DNA from: Luidia sarsii
Lineage: Eukaryota; Echinodermata; Asteroidea; Paxillosida; Luidiidae
Direction: 5' to 3'
Length of the DNA: 64,000 nt
NCBI GenBank assembly: GCA_949987565.1
Contig: OX465103.1
Span: 7,232,225-7,296,224 of the forward strand
The notes beneath the pieces are model-generated. The model was not told the DNA's origin. It worked only from the letters and a program-made list of their open reading frames with translations, and did not search any database. Of the stretch, positions 37,026 through 48,360 are shown piece after piece (the stretch's first letter is position 1; each line of letters opens with the position of its first letter). The position numbers and the translations under genes are program-made.

Positions 37026-37530
37026 GGAGGAGGTCTTGCAGCGAGCCAGGCTGCCTAGCCTCGAGTCCACACGGCTACAGAAGCAACTCCGCTGGGCCGG
37101 CCACGTGGCCAGAATGGAAGACTCTAGGATGCCCAAAACAGTTTTTTTTCGGCGAGCTGAAGGAGGGCAAACGCAGTCGTGGCGCACCAAGGAAGCGGTA
37201 AAAAGACCAGCTGAAGAAGCAGCTGTCCCTCGCCGGAATCTCACACCAGAAATGGCAGCAGGAGGCAAGTGACCGTAACAACTGGCGCCACGTCGTGCGC
37301 AGTGCATGCCGCAGCTTCGAGTCCAGTAGAAGAGATGCAGCAGCAGAGATGCAGCAGCAGAGGAGAGGAGGTAACGTAAGGAGAAAGACACCAACCAACA
37401 AGCTGCCCTCACCAACACCTTTGTCTGCCCGCGTTGCGGCAGGACCTGCGCGCCACGCATCGGCCTTCATAGACATCAGCGGGCATGCACACACCCTCGA
37501 AGTCCCTGATCCTCGCAAGCGGGGAACCAG
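37026..37530 (+). pseudogene. Decayed 3' end of a LINE (reverse transcriptase C-terminus and zinc finger)
   Basis: The first readable part (37069-37137) has the LRWAGHVARM-type motif common near the C-terminus of animal LINE reverse transcriptases. The frame then shifts at an 8-T run (about 37142-37149), and the continuing frame meets a TAA at 37199-37201. After a second frame change the sequence ends in a C2H2-like finger (CPRC..HRH) at about 37420-37494, also typical of such LINE tails. It is clearly inactive. LINE clade is not determined. Confidence 0.75.
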
Positions 37531-38440
37531 CCAACAATAACAACTACACCTTGGGACAGAGAGAGTGTGCGGGTGAGAGGAGGCAAACAGCCTGGTTGCT
37601 CGCTTAAATGTCCTGACTGGGGGGGACCAGGTCGGCAAGAGCCGAGGAACGCCTTCCAAAGAAATAATGGTAGAAGAGGCTCAGGGAGGCCACCGTTATA
37701 ACACACACACACACAACCACGCACAACTCAAAAACACCAGAGCGCTTGATCCTGAGCAAGGATAAAATAATGAGCCAGATGTGTAGCACCCTGGCAGATT
37801 CCGCCCAAAAAATCTCATTTATTTCTGCCACACCCGCCCGTAAAAAATATGGCGTTTAGTAGCGAGGCTTCTCTGGCGCTCCGATAATGAGACAGGAAAG
37901 ATGAGTCATGAACACGGCCCGCCGTCCGGACTAACGTGCAGAGTGTATCTCGTTTTTCATTGCAGATAGGCAAAAAGAAAGAAAAAAAAAAAAAGCTCAC
38001 TACTCTCGCCCCAGTGTGTCCCCCGGCAGAGCTTGCCGCAGAGGAAAGAGAGAGGAGGGTGGGGTAGGCCAACACGCCGGTAAAACAGCGCACCAAAACA
38101 TCTCCGTGGGGGACAGATACACTGACATGTTTTTATCCACAGGCAAGACGGAGGCAACTTAGTTTCCTGTTAATAAAACCATAAAAAGAAGAAGATGAAG
38201 AAGAAGTAGGCCTAATTGATTTTTTTTCTGCACACAGCGGGCTTCAGCCCCTTCTGTATTGACCGGTCTGTCAATTATTTTGATGAGTCGTAAGAAGCAA
38301 ATTTTTATCCGCAAAATGGAGCCAAGTGCCTTGGAGGGACTGAAGCTAATCGGAGACCAACAATTTTTGTGCCGAAAAAAAAAATATTAATACAAGAAAC
38401 GGGGCAGACTGCTCATTGACCTCGAGAAATTTACAGCTTT
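37531..38440. other. Intronic stretch, low-complexity parts
   Basis: It contains a short (CA)n run near 37702, an A-run near 37987 and a GAA-type run near 38195. No gene is recognised. Confidence 0.4.
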
Positions 38441-38850
38441 TTTTCCGATTCCAGGACCTTTATTCAAAGGCCCAACACAACCATGGGAAGATCGGAAATC
38501 ATCGATGTCCACAGATTTCCCACTAATTTTAATACACAGTTTGCACATGGTCATGATAGAATCCTCATGTTGAAATCTGGCAGTCTGGGATGCTGTACTT
38601 CTCGAGAAATCTTCACTCAAAGTTACATAGACAAATAGTTTATTGCTCACGAGTAATGAACTATTTCTTACACTACAGAACAGTGCAAAAACTGTGATTT
38701 TTTTTTTGCCCTTTTCTACTTTCTCAGATTACCATTTGAGCTAAAACCTTCGCAAGATTTATTTTTTGGAAGGCTTAGTGGTTTAACGCACAAACTATGG
38801 AAATGTTTGCACCTTTACCGATGTTGTAATAGGGTCTTTAAGCAGAGAGC
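38441..38850 (+). repeat. Interspersed repeat, uninterrupted copy
   Basis: It aligns with 62590-63172 over blocks such as GGGAAGATCGGAAA, ATGGTCATGATAGAATCCTC, AGAAATCTTCACTCAAA and CCTTTACCGATGTTGTA. The copy here lacks the 192-bp insertion present in the other and so serves as an empty site. Confidence 0.9.
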
Positions 38851-41359
38851 GAGTGCGAAGCATTAAGTTTCCAAATCATAAATGACAAAAGATGGGAAAA
38901 GGACTACAACTGGTGGACTATTGGTTGAGATAAAAAAGGAAAGAGCAAGCAAATGGGAGCAGATCAACAAAGGAACGATTTGTTTAAAGGAAACAAGTAG
39001 AGAACGAAGAAAGGAAAAATAAACTATGACTGTATAGTATTTAAAGGCAAGTACCTGATGCAAACATGGACACACATGTAATGTTTAGTGTTGACAACTA
39101 CTTGTGATCCTATTGCTTGTTGCAGGATGGCCTTGTATTGCAAGGAGGAATTTGGAGGACAAAATGATAAAGGGACTACTTTATCAACAAGTACATGTAA
39201 ACACGGCGTTTTAATATACACTGTACATGCAGATTCCAATTCTTCTACATGTAGATGTCCCTGGCCAGTTGGGTGGTCAAATTGAGAGAGGGGGGGGGAG
39301 TGAGGTTTGGGGAGGGTGTTCACTGTTGCTTCGCCTCAGCCTCAGCCTCTGCCCCTCTCAGATTTCTCCCTTGTCAGTCAGTGGGTGTTTTCTAACTGCA
39401 CTGACTGGCAAGGCCACACCCGATAGAATTGTCTCGTCTGGGCTGCGCACAGAGTAAGTAAATACCTCAAAACAACTCAGGCTGAGGAGATGGAGACCAT
39501 TCTGATCAATAGGGCCCATTCATCACCAGGTTGGAGCCTGGTACCCTGCCTGCCTAAACTCTTTATTTTTTAACACCACAGGGATGGGTTTAAGCCGAAT
39601 TTCGTCCTTGTGCCAAGACTTAAAAAAAACTCAGCACGCATGTTGTAACACAACAGTATCAGTCAATTGACCACACTTCTAAATTTCACACACTACCGTA
39701 CTATTCTGCAATGACAATGCTATTCATTCCTGAGTCAGTTAATTAATAAACCCAAACGCGGAATGCTTGCGCCTGCACAATAGACTTTATCAACTAACTG
39801 CAGTACACACAGCACTTTACATTTACTGAGAGTCCTCACATTATTAAATTTTGTGTGTGTGTACAGTATCAATCTGCATGTGTTTCCCAACATAGCGCCC
39901 TTGGGTTTTGTAGTCTCTGTCAAGTCTGGAATTGACAAAATTGATACAAAAAAAAAATTGCCGCGGTGTAAAAAGAAATTACATTTTATGCACAGTTGAT
40001 AATGTACACTGTATAGTGTAGCACTTGCATGGACTGTACATGTACAGTACATGGATGGAAATGGTGCCATTGTAAATGTGCATGTTCATGTGCATTACTC
40101 ATCTATAGAATGCAGGCTCATTGCAAGTGAGGCCACCATGAATGAAGCTATTTGCGCCATTGCCGGGTCTTGTGCGTTACAATGAATGCCAGAGTTTGAA
40201 AAAAAAGTCAGAGGGCAAGCCTGAGGAAATGTGCATTTAGAAGGATTTACAAAATGAAAATCTATTCACAGGCACATGATGTACATTGTACACGTAGGCT
40301 TGCACGTATATGTTCATGTGCAACGTGCAGCTTTTAATATGGAATACAGGCAAGACAGTTTTGGCAATGTGCAGTAAAAACCATGAACACAGTTACGCAA
40401 AGCACATTAGCAATTTAGCATATAGAAAAATACCAATGTCCATACATGTACTGTATTTGTATGCATGGAGGAAGGTCCTACATGGTGTATGCAAATACAA
40501 GGATACTGGGTGTACAGTGTATCTGGCTTGGATTAGTCATTCATTATCAAATAATTATTATGTGCAATGCTCCAGTAATGACACTTGAACATAAACATAA
40601 GACCTGTAGATTGTTCACCTACTGAATATGCTGGCTCATAATGGCTATCTCTTCTTCAATTGTAAAGTGTTTGCACTTTGCAGTAGCGTGTTTGTGCACA
40701 TGATGTAACTTATGTATTATGCGCCCATCAGCAATCAGGTGTGTAATAAGGATTTGAGCAAATGAATCCATCCAACTGTAGCCTGCTCTAAGTGTTGCTA
40801 ATTAACATGCCAGTGTCATTCACTAATTAACCGGGGACATCAAGAAACCATGCCCGGCGTTAATTGCGCATCAAAGATGCTGCCCATAACCGTACGCCTG
40901 TCGCCATTTTACCACACACACACAAAAAAGATACAAAGACCATGCAGTTGATAATCCCGCACCCTGACTCAACAGTGTCTCTCATTCATTGCTTGACAAG
41001 GCTTTTTTGAGTGTGTGACTCATTGGACCTAAGCACTAGAGGGGAGGGGGGTGGGGGAGACGGACTACGTATCCAGTTGAAGTAGCCGTGGCGGCAAAGA
41101 ATTTGCTCACGCACTGTAGGACTCTCCCTGCGATTCCATCCACTGGCTGGGCTGGATGGCTGACAGGAGCTGAACATTCCAGCTCGGCAATGAATCACAG
41201 GGGGGAGACAGAGAGGGTGCTTGCTGCCAATTTGTGTGCAAACATGAACGTTTATTGTGGCAGCATCCCATACCAGCCACTGAGTCACTAGATTGGGGAG
41301 GGGGGAAGTGGGGAGGGGCAGGAGGGTAGGGAGGTTAAGGCCACAGAGGTGCAGATGAT
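38851..41359. other. Intronic stretch rich in ACATGTAC-like motifs
   Basis: This is mixed sequence with frequent short TACATGTAC/TGTACAGT motifs (e.g. around 40035-40060 and 40440-40455). No coding or RNA gene is recognised. Confidence 0.4.
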
Positions 41360-41631
41360 GGGTACGTTCAGAAAGCGTTTAAATTCACTAAAACTACCAT
41401 TTTAACACGATCGGTTAAATACAAAATACCGTTTCAAATTCAAAACTGATCCGGTTTAATTCGCCGCTAAAACACAACTGTAAAAAACCCGCTGTCTACC
41501 GGTTTTAACTGCTTCCTGTAGGATGCTGTATGAACGCATATAGTTTTAAATTTACGACTTGCCTCCTGTCATTAGAAGGCTAGTCGTAACTCGATTGGTT
41601 TTCACTATTAAAATGGTGTCTGAACGTAGCC
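41360..41631. mobile_element. MITE with GG(G/C)TACGTTCAGA termini, 272 bp
   Basis: GGGTACGTTCAGA at 41360 is mirrored by TCTGAACGTAGCC ending at 41631. Subterminal inverted similarity follows (CACTAAAACTACCATTTTAA against its counterpart near 41600). The interior is AT-rich and non-coding. No clear target duplication was seen. Confidence 0.75.
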
Positions 41632-41654
41632 TATGCCAGTGGTATAAAAACAAA

Positions 41655-41835
41655 AACGGTGTGATTTGAGTGGAGCATTCCCACACACATCGCGTCGCAA
41701 ATAAACACGATTACTTGAAAAAATGTCACTCTTTATTGTGTCCCCACAAAAAAAAAAGGGGCGTTTGAATTGTGATTCAAATCGCGATCCAAATAATCAT
41801 GTTTATTTGGTGTAGTGGGAACGTCCCTATTGTAC
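41655..41835. mobile_element. Partial MITE of the GTGGGAACnnCCCT family
   Basis: The right end CAAATCGCGATCCAAATAAT followed by GTAGTGGGAACGTCCCT matches the right end of 43377-43698. The left end is missing, and the copy begins inside the family at the GAGCATTCCCACACACATCG block. Confidence 0.8.
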
Positions 41836-43376
41836 TGTACATGTAGCTACAATGTACATGTGTTGTGCATGTAGCTAGCTAGATACATATACTGATGTCG
41901 TGACAAGTAGTCCATTTGCTTCAGACCAATTCATCCATTAGCTGATGGGGCTTTCAATAGCTCCAGCAGATGTTCTATTTAGCTACGTGGCAAAGCGATG
42001 GACAAGAGGGAAAGACCAATTGGGAGTGGCTCACACTGAGCATGGACTCGTAACACTTGTTGCAATTAGCCTTTAACACCTGGCACGGTGACTGGATACT
42101 CCATTAGTCTGCAAAGTCAGGCCCGTTTTTTCAATCTGGTTTTTTCCCATGCAAGTGCAAAATGGACACAAATCCTTTGGGCACCGTGAACACTGTAAAT
42201 CAGAATTATCAACCATTTTCTTTTTAAATCTAATATCAGTGATGCCAGGGATGGTTGGAATCGTTCATGATACAACTGAATCCCTCCCCCCCAAAAAAAA
42301 AATCAACAAAAAAATCATCAAATTCATCATGAAGACCAATTAAACCAAATCCCTTAAATCAAATTACTGCTTCACCATGTTCTGTAAATTCGTGGACATT
42401 TCTAGTGGTGTATGGAAGATTTTCCAAGGCTAATAATAACAAGAGAGAAAGCCAAGAGATGTCCACCATCTCATGGTTCCATCCTGTCAGGCAAGCTGGC
42501 AAAGTCACCCATGGCCGTTTTCACACTGCAGTACTATTTCATACATGATTGTAAACTCGTTCAAATTTCGACACGGGTCAATCATGCTACACGTTCACAC
42601 TAAGCAACACAACATTGGATAAATTATCGTGCTACACGTCTTAGTTTCAATGAGTGTATTCTGTATCTGTTGGTTGGTTAAATTATTTTGTTCAAAAGTT
42701 CCACAGTCAGTTTTGTCATCGATTTGTTCACAAGAAACAGTTCCCCTTAAATCCAGACACAAACAGGAACATAAAAATGCCCACTAAACCCATGTAGTTG
42801 TGTACTGCTTCTGTGCAAACCCCTTCAACTTAAACTGCTCCCCCGATCAATACAACAACAAAAAATCTTTTGAATGTTATGTTCATGATTGTATTCAAAT
42901 GATTTATAAGAGTTGATAATCCAAGGTTTGGGTCAAAACCGTGTACAATGAGAATTGGCAGGCTCCAGGGACTAAAAGGAAAATTCAGAATGGAGTAACT
43001 TGGCCCTGCATGTGTGCCTATGGTTCACTGGACAAGTTGAAGGAAATAAGGAGAAAATTTCTGGGAAAATAGGGGGAATACTGTATTGTACACATGTACA
43101 TGTGAGATTACAAGTATGCGTACAAGTATATGTGGCTACAACAAAGTAGGCAGTTTATTGTTCGTAGAACAGTAGACTTGAATACACGAGAATCACTGGA
43201 CATGTCTTGCACCCTTACTCTGCACATATATCCATAATGGTGAAATCAAAATGGTTCTGGTCCTTCTCAGAACCACACTCTCACAAAAAGAGATTTATTT
43301 CTACACCATGCTATCGTCACTGGGCACAGCTTGAAATCTCACACAGAAATAAACTGGGGGGGGGGGGAATGGCAAA
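41836..43376. other. Intronic stretch, no gene recognised
   Basis: This is mixed sequence. About 42524-42604 begins TTTTCACACTG and ends GTTCACACTAA, a possible short interspersed element. A run of 13 G precedes the next MITE. Confidence 0.4.
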
Positions 43377-43698
43377 AGGGCTGTTCCCACTACAAAAATA
43401 ATCGTGATTTAAATCGCGATTCAAAAACTTTTTTTTTTTGGTCGTGTCCACACAGGCCAAATAACCGCGTCGCAAATAAATGCGTGCGAATTGAGCGGAG
43501 CGTTCCCACACACATCGTGTCGCAAATAAACGTGATTATTTGAAAAAATCTCACTCTTAGTGGAGACCAAAATCGCAATTTAAATCCCACTTTTTTCGCA
43601 TTTATTGTGTCCCCATACACAACAAAAGTGGAGTTTGAATCGCAAATCAAATCGCGATCCAAATAATCGCATTTATTTGGTGCAGTGGGAACAGCCCT
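43377..43698. mobile_element. Complete MITE, 322 bp, 14-bp perfect terminal inverted repeats
   Basis: AGGGCTGTTCCCAC at 43377-43390 is exactly mirrored by GTGGGAACAGCCCT at 43685-43698. The subterminal sequence is built from AATCGCGATT-type palindromes. Internal blocks (GGTCGTGTCCACACAGGCCA, TTTGAAAAAATCTCACTCTT) recur in the other copies. The element is non-coding and is the reference copy of the family in this window. Confidence 0.9.
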
Positions 43699-43710
43699 AT
43701 TGAAAACTCT

Positions 43711-43771
43711 GACTGGACCGAGACCTCTGGATTAACGTACCAGTACTTTTCCATCTGAGCATGTCCAGCCC
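43711..43771 (-). repeat. tRNA-related SINE remnant retaining an anticodon-like hairpin
   Basis: Read on the minus strand it shares GGGCTGG, the GCTCAGATGG A box and a GGTCCAGTC end with 34140-34197. Here a CTGGT..ATCCAG hairpin lies in the anticodon-arm position and the T arm is shortened. It begins 13 bp from the end of the 43377-43698 MITE, which probably inserted next to or into it. Confidence 0.65.
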
Positions 43772-46355
43772 TTACTAGACGGGGATAAACCTGTTTGAAC
43801 TCGTCAATCTCCAATGCCACCACAGACATCATTCGGGAGGAACATGTAGCTCAACTGGAAATCACACAACTTGAATGTACAAGATGCTCTCACTTTTCTC
43901 TCTCTTTTCAATCTCTGATTTTTTTCTTCTTCTGGAATCGACTCTCGGAAGTACCAGGACCTCCCAGCTGGTCAAAGTGACAGTGGTGCAACCACACCAG
44001 CTGCACCTGTCTATATGCGAGTCGGCTTAAAGTGAACAGAAACAGGCCATCTGGGTCCGTCCTTTTTTTTTTTTTTTTTTTTTAAGCCAAACCCCAACGA
44101 AAAATCTATTACGCCGTCGCCGATTGAAAGCCACATTTCCCGTCTCTCTTGCCTTCTCCTGAGAAAATGTTTTCACAAATGCTTAGTGAAAATACAGAGG
44201 AAAGAGTGCACGGAAGACAGTTAATGCATGCTCTGGGGCATGTGCATGTACTACATGGGAGTGTATTTGAAAGCTCATTGGCAGTTGAAGAGAGAGGAGA
44301 CGGCACAGATTAGCTGGGGAGTGATGTCTGTGGAGTCTGTGGACTCCCGAGAAGAGCTTGTTTGTCCATGGTTTGTCAGATCCCAGCGGCCAAGGCAACA
44401 GCGAATGGATAGCGGGGAGAACAGATATCAGCGCATTGAGTGTGCGATGCTCGTCCGCAGAGTGTGTCATGCATGGCCTGCACGGGCACATGTGGTGTGG
44501 CCGTTATACACACAAACAACGACCTTTCCGTAGGGGGGGGGAGGGGACGGGGAGGGGAAGAGAGACAGGGAGACAGAGTGTGAAAAAGAAGAGAGAGGCA
44601 GAGTCCAAGTTATGACCAAGACTTGCTTGAGACCGAATAGCGCCGCCACTCATCAGGCCTTGGCTGTGGAATAACGCGCTCAATCAACAGGGAGATTGGA
44701 TTGGAGGCTACGGATTGCCTGAAATGAGAGCCTGTTTGGATTATGTGGAAAATGTTTTGCACCCTGGACATGTAGGGGGCTGAGGGGGCGACAGTGGGTG
44801 GAGTATGGGGGTGCTAGGATTGAAAGGGGATCTGTAGCCGAGAAATCCATCGCAGGCCGTGGGGGTTGCGAACTATTGCCCGTACTGTATTCACCTTTGC
44901 TTTATGGCCACACATAACGAATGAGCAGGACTGATAAACTGCACGTAATTAAGAATTAGGGCAATTAATATGCCCGGTCTAGATAAATGAATGAGCATGT
45001 AATTCTATAGTACACGATTGCTTTATCTGAGCAAGTAAATGCTGATGCCATCAACAGGCATTCAATTAAGAGAAATTCACATGCTGTCACGCACAAGGTA
45101 CATGTACACGTACCTCCTACACATACCGGTACCTACAAATCCACATAAAATTATGCAGTTCATACATGTATACATGTACACGTAAATGTACATGTACATG
45201 TACATGTACAGTTTTACTACAGTGGCGGTATATGACTATAAATATGTGCATGTGCTTGTCAATAACTGTTCATTAACAAATACATTTCTGGGATGATACC
45301 ATCTTTACTTTAGAGATTGTCGCGGCAGCATTTTGCACAGACTATGCACACTGCACAGAAATTGTGTCAATACAGTACACACAGGTACATGTACATGGAG
45401 TGTATGTATACAATAATATTGTATGTATGTAAGCTACACTGTACATAATTAATTATACATGAAGTACTACAGTACATGTATATGTAGTGCCATTTGAAAT
45501 GCACTGAAGACTTACAAGGCACGGCTTTGCGGCGCACAGTGTACATGCGTGTATACATGTAGATACACAATGTAAGTGCACTGTACAATATGTGCATCAG
45601 TTGGTCGAGAATTGCCACAAGGTGTGCATATGCATAGCTTACTGGCAGGTGCAAAATGCTTGCCGACTTTTGGCAACAGATCAATCCTAATTGAATCACC
45701 CACATGTTACACCATGGAGGAAGTAGCAGTGCTGCACACACAGGCACAGTAGGTGCGCATCTTTCACACTGCACCGCACCTATGGGCAGATGCATCAAGT
45801 GCAGAGAGTCGGTCTAGTCAAGATTCAAGGTTGACCACTTTTTTCCTTTCCTCCCTGCCCTAGAGTGAAACATGCACTCAGATACATGTACATGTACTCC
45901 ATCATTCCTGGTCTTCTCTTTTTTCAATGGAAGAATTCCATCCATGCAGTGAGCGTATACTGCCAAGTACCGAGTCTTCTTTTCATTGCTGTCAGAAGAC
46001 GGTCGCCGTTCATCCATCATTTTCTCCTTTCGAGTCAAGACGGGAATCAATCAAAACCTTTCAGCTTCTGATACAGACACCCTAGGTTGACTGCCCAAGC
46101 TGGGAACTCCAGGAACACTCTTTGAACAGTCCACAATGAATGGAGAAACCAAAGCCGTGTTTCCACTGAACTAAAATTCAACCACGGCGATGGTAAGATT
46201 TCCAACCCGATACCAGTGAGGAAAGGCAATCGGTGCTTCAGCAAATGCTCTGGTTTCAGCAACTCTACAAAACTGGGCTCTGTAGAGTGATTAACGATGA
46301 GAATGTCTCGAGTTCAGAGCATTCATTGTATGTACACATGCAACTCATCTGAGAT
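43772..46355. other. Intronic stretch with TACATG-rich islands
   Basis: About 45105-45235 and 45370-45490 are dense in TACATGTA/GTACATGTAC repeats. A 20-nt T-run lies near 44065. About 46151-46168 is the reverse complement of the repeat end at 35517-35534. No gene is recognised. Confidence 0.45.
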
Positions 46356-46356
46356 A

Positions 46357-46382
<26 letters not shown>
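46356..46382. repeat. (TC)n microsatellite
   Basis: This is an uninterrupted TC dinucleotide run, one of the few with pyrimidines on the + strand. Confidence 0.95.
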
Positions 46383-46388
<6 letters not shown>

Positions 46389-48066
46389 ATAAAAGTCCAC
46401 ATGCATTTGTCTTGTTGACGTCGCTGATACTGATACATGGGCAATGGAGCTCATCAAGTCCCAGTGCTCATGACCACAGCGGTGGAGGAAAACAAAACGC
46501 GCTCAGGACTTGTCGTAAAAATTTCCAAAGCAAGTTCCTCGCTGGTTGACATAAAGTGCATTGAATGTGGTCAATGCTAACACTGGGCCCTTTTCAAGTA
46601 TGGGTAGGCCTATATGATGTTAGAGTTCTGCTTTAGTCTTCACCGAAAAGGCCACATACCCACACATGGACTTGCATTCACATTCATTAAACTGTATAGT
46701 ACTCCATGGAGAAGTCAGCGGGGACCACCGCAGATGTGTGCACAGTACGGACCGACTGTGAATACCGCCGCAAACTACAGAACATAGTTAATGGCCAATG
46801 TCTCCCCGAGTGCCGAATTCCGTCTAATCCCTCCTGAGAGAGAGAGGGGGGCTGAAAGGCCTATTTAAAAAGTGTACAAGTAAGTACATACCCTCCTACG
46901 GCACATGCAGGAGCAATTTTTATGGCTCACGTAAGAGCAGAACCCTTGCTCGCCCAAAGGCTACGCATAATCAAAGTGAGTTTGTCATCTACGGCTCTAC
47001 TGAGTATTAGGCCACTGCACAGCCAATGGCCGCCGGCATAGAGCTGAAATTGTAGCATCTGAAAAATGAGAGTGTTTTGTGTGGTGAGTGGTTTTCCCTC
47101 TGGTCAGGATGAAGGAGGGTGCACCTAGGGCCACACCTCTCCCTCAACACAAATCCATCATATAGGGTACGGTATGTTCAGACGAGGGACTAAGGCTTGG
47201 GTGGGGTTTTTTTCTCAGCGGGGGTTCGAGAAACCGACTGCAAAGGTCCAAAATCACTCTACATTCATACACCTTCCTCCATGGTTCATATGATACTGCT
47301 GACACCAATAATTACGCAACCCACTAGGGGCCACCAACTCAATCGGGTTAGCCTCAAATTTAGCCCCACAGTGCTAAAAAAGTTTGTGAAAATGATGGTG
47401 TTATCCCATTCAGAGACGCTGCCTCTCTGTTGACCTGTGGGGAAAAAGATGCTAAAAACATTCTTTGACCACTTGCCGTGTTCTTTGCTATATTCCATAG
47501 AGGTTAGTCTACTTAACCATAAAGCAAGAACCTTGCTATATGCGTGGACTAGGATTGGGTAATTATATAGCAGGCTATAAGACGGATGGTGCCCTCATGG
47601 AAGGAGACTAGGGACGCTTCGCAGCTGCAGCTCCCAATCGGTGTTCACAGCCAGGAGTGACCCTTTTAACCTTGTTAACATACAGTCCCTGCCATCTCAA
47701 TGGGACTGGTTGGCTGTGGACACTTGCCAGCTTGGGCAAGTACGTTGATATGGCTGCTTCTGAACACAAAACAATCTTTCTGGCTTCTACTGATTAAATG
47801 GGAGCTAGTGTTCCCAGACCAAGGCCATGAATGCTGTGATCCAGCTGCAGTCCATTTGGCACAATCCCCACCCACCCACCCCCCCCCCTCAAAAAAAGAA
47901 GTCCACTGAGATCCTGGACTGATGGGGGCCTGATGGGAGGCTGACAGCTTCCTCAAGTATCACTGCAATTACATGTACCGTGCATTCTAAAAAATAAAAA
48001 AATAACAAGGTTTGGGGAGCGGTGTAAAGGAGAGAGAGAGAGTACCATTTGAAACTCAACGGATAC
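46383..48066. other. Intronic stretch, no gene recognised
   Basis: This is mixed-composition DNA with one C-run near 47880. Nothing is supported. Confidence 0.35.
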
Positions 48067-48360
48067 TAGGGGCCTTCCCACAACGGAAATAATCGCAAAT
48101 TGAATCGCAATTCAAAAAACGTTTTTGGGGGGTCGTGTCAACACAGGCCAACAATTTTTCACAAATAAATGCGATTATTTGAAAAAGTCTCACTCTTTAC
48201 TAGTGAAGTCTGAATCGTGATTCACATCCCACTAATAATCGCATTTATTGAGTCCAAACACGCAGTTTGTTTGAATCGCGATTATTTAGTAGAAATGGCC
48301 CGACTGGGGACACTGGGAAACTTGATCAAGAAATTATTTCCATAGCGGGAACGGCCCTAG
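48067..48360. mobile_element. MITE of the GTGGGAACnnCCCT family
   Basis: The left end TAGGGGCCTTCCCAC and right end GCGGGAACGGCCCTAG are imperfect inverted repeats. The interior has the AATCGCAATTCAAAAA, GGTCGTGTCAACACAGGCCA and TTTGAAAAAGTCTCACTCTT blocks of 43377-43698. Confidence 0.85.
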
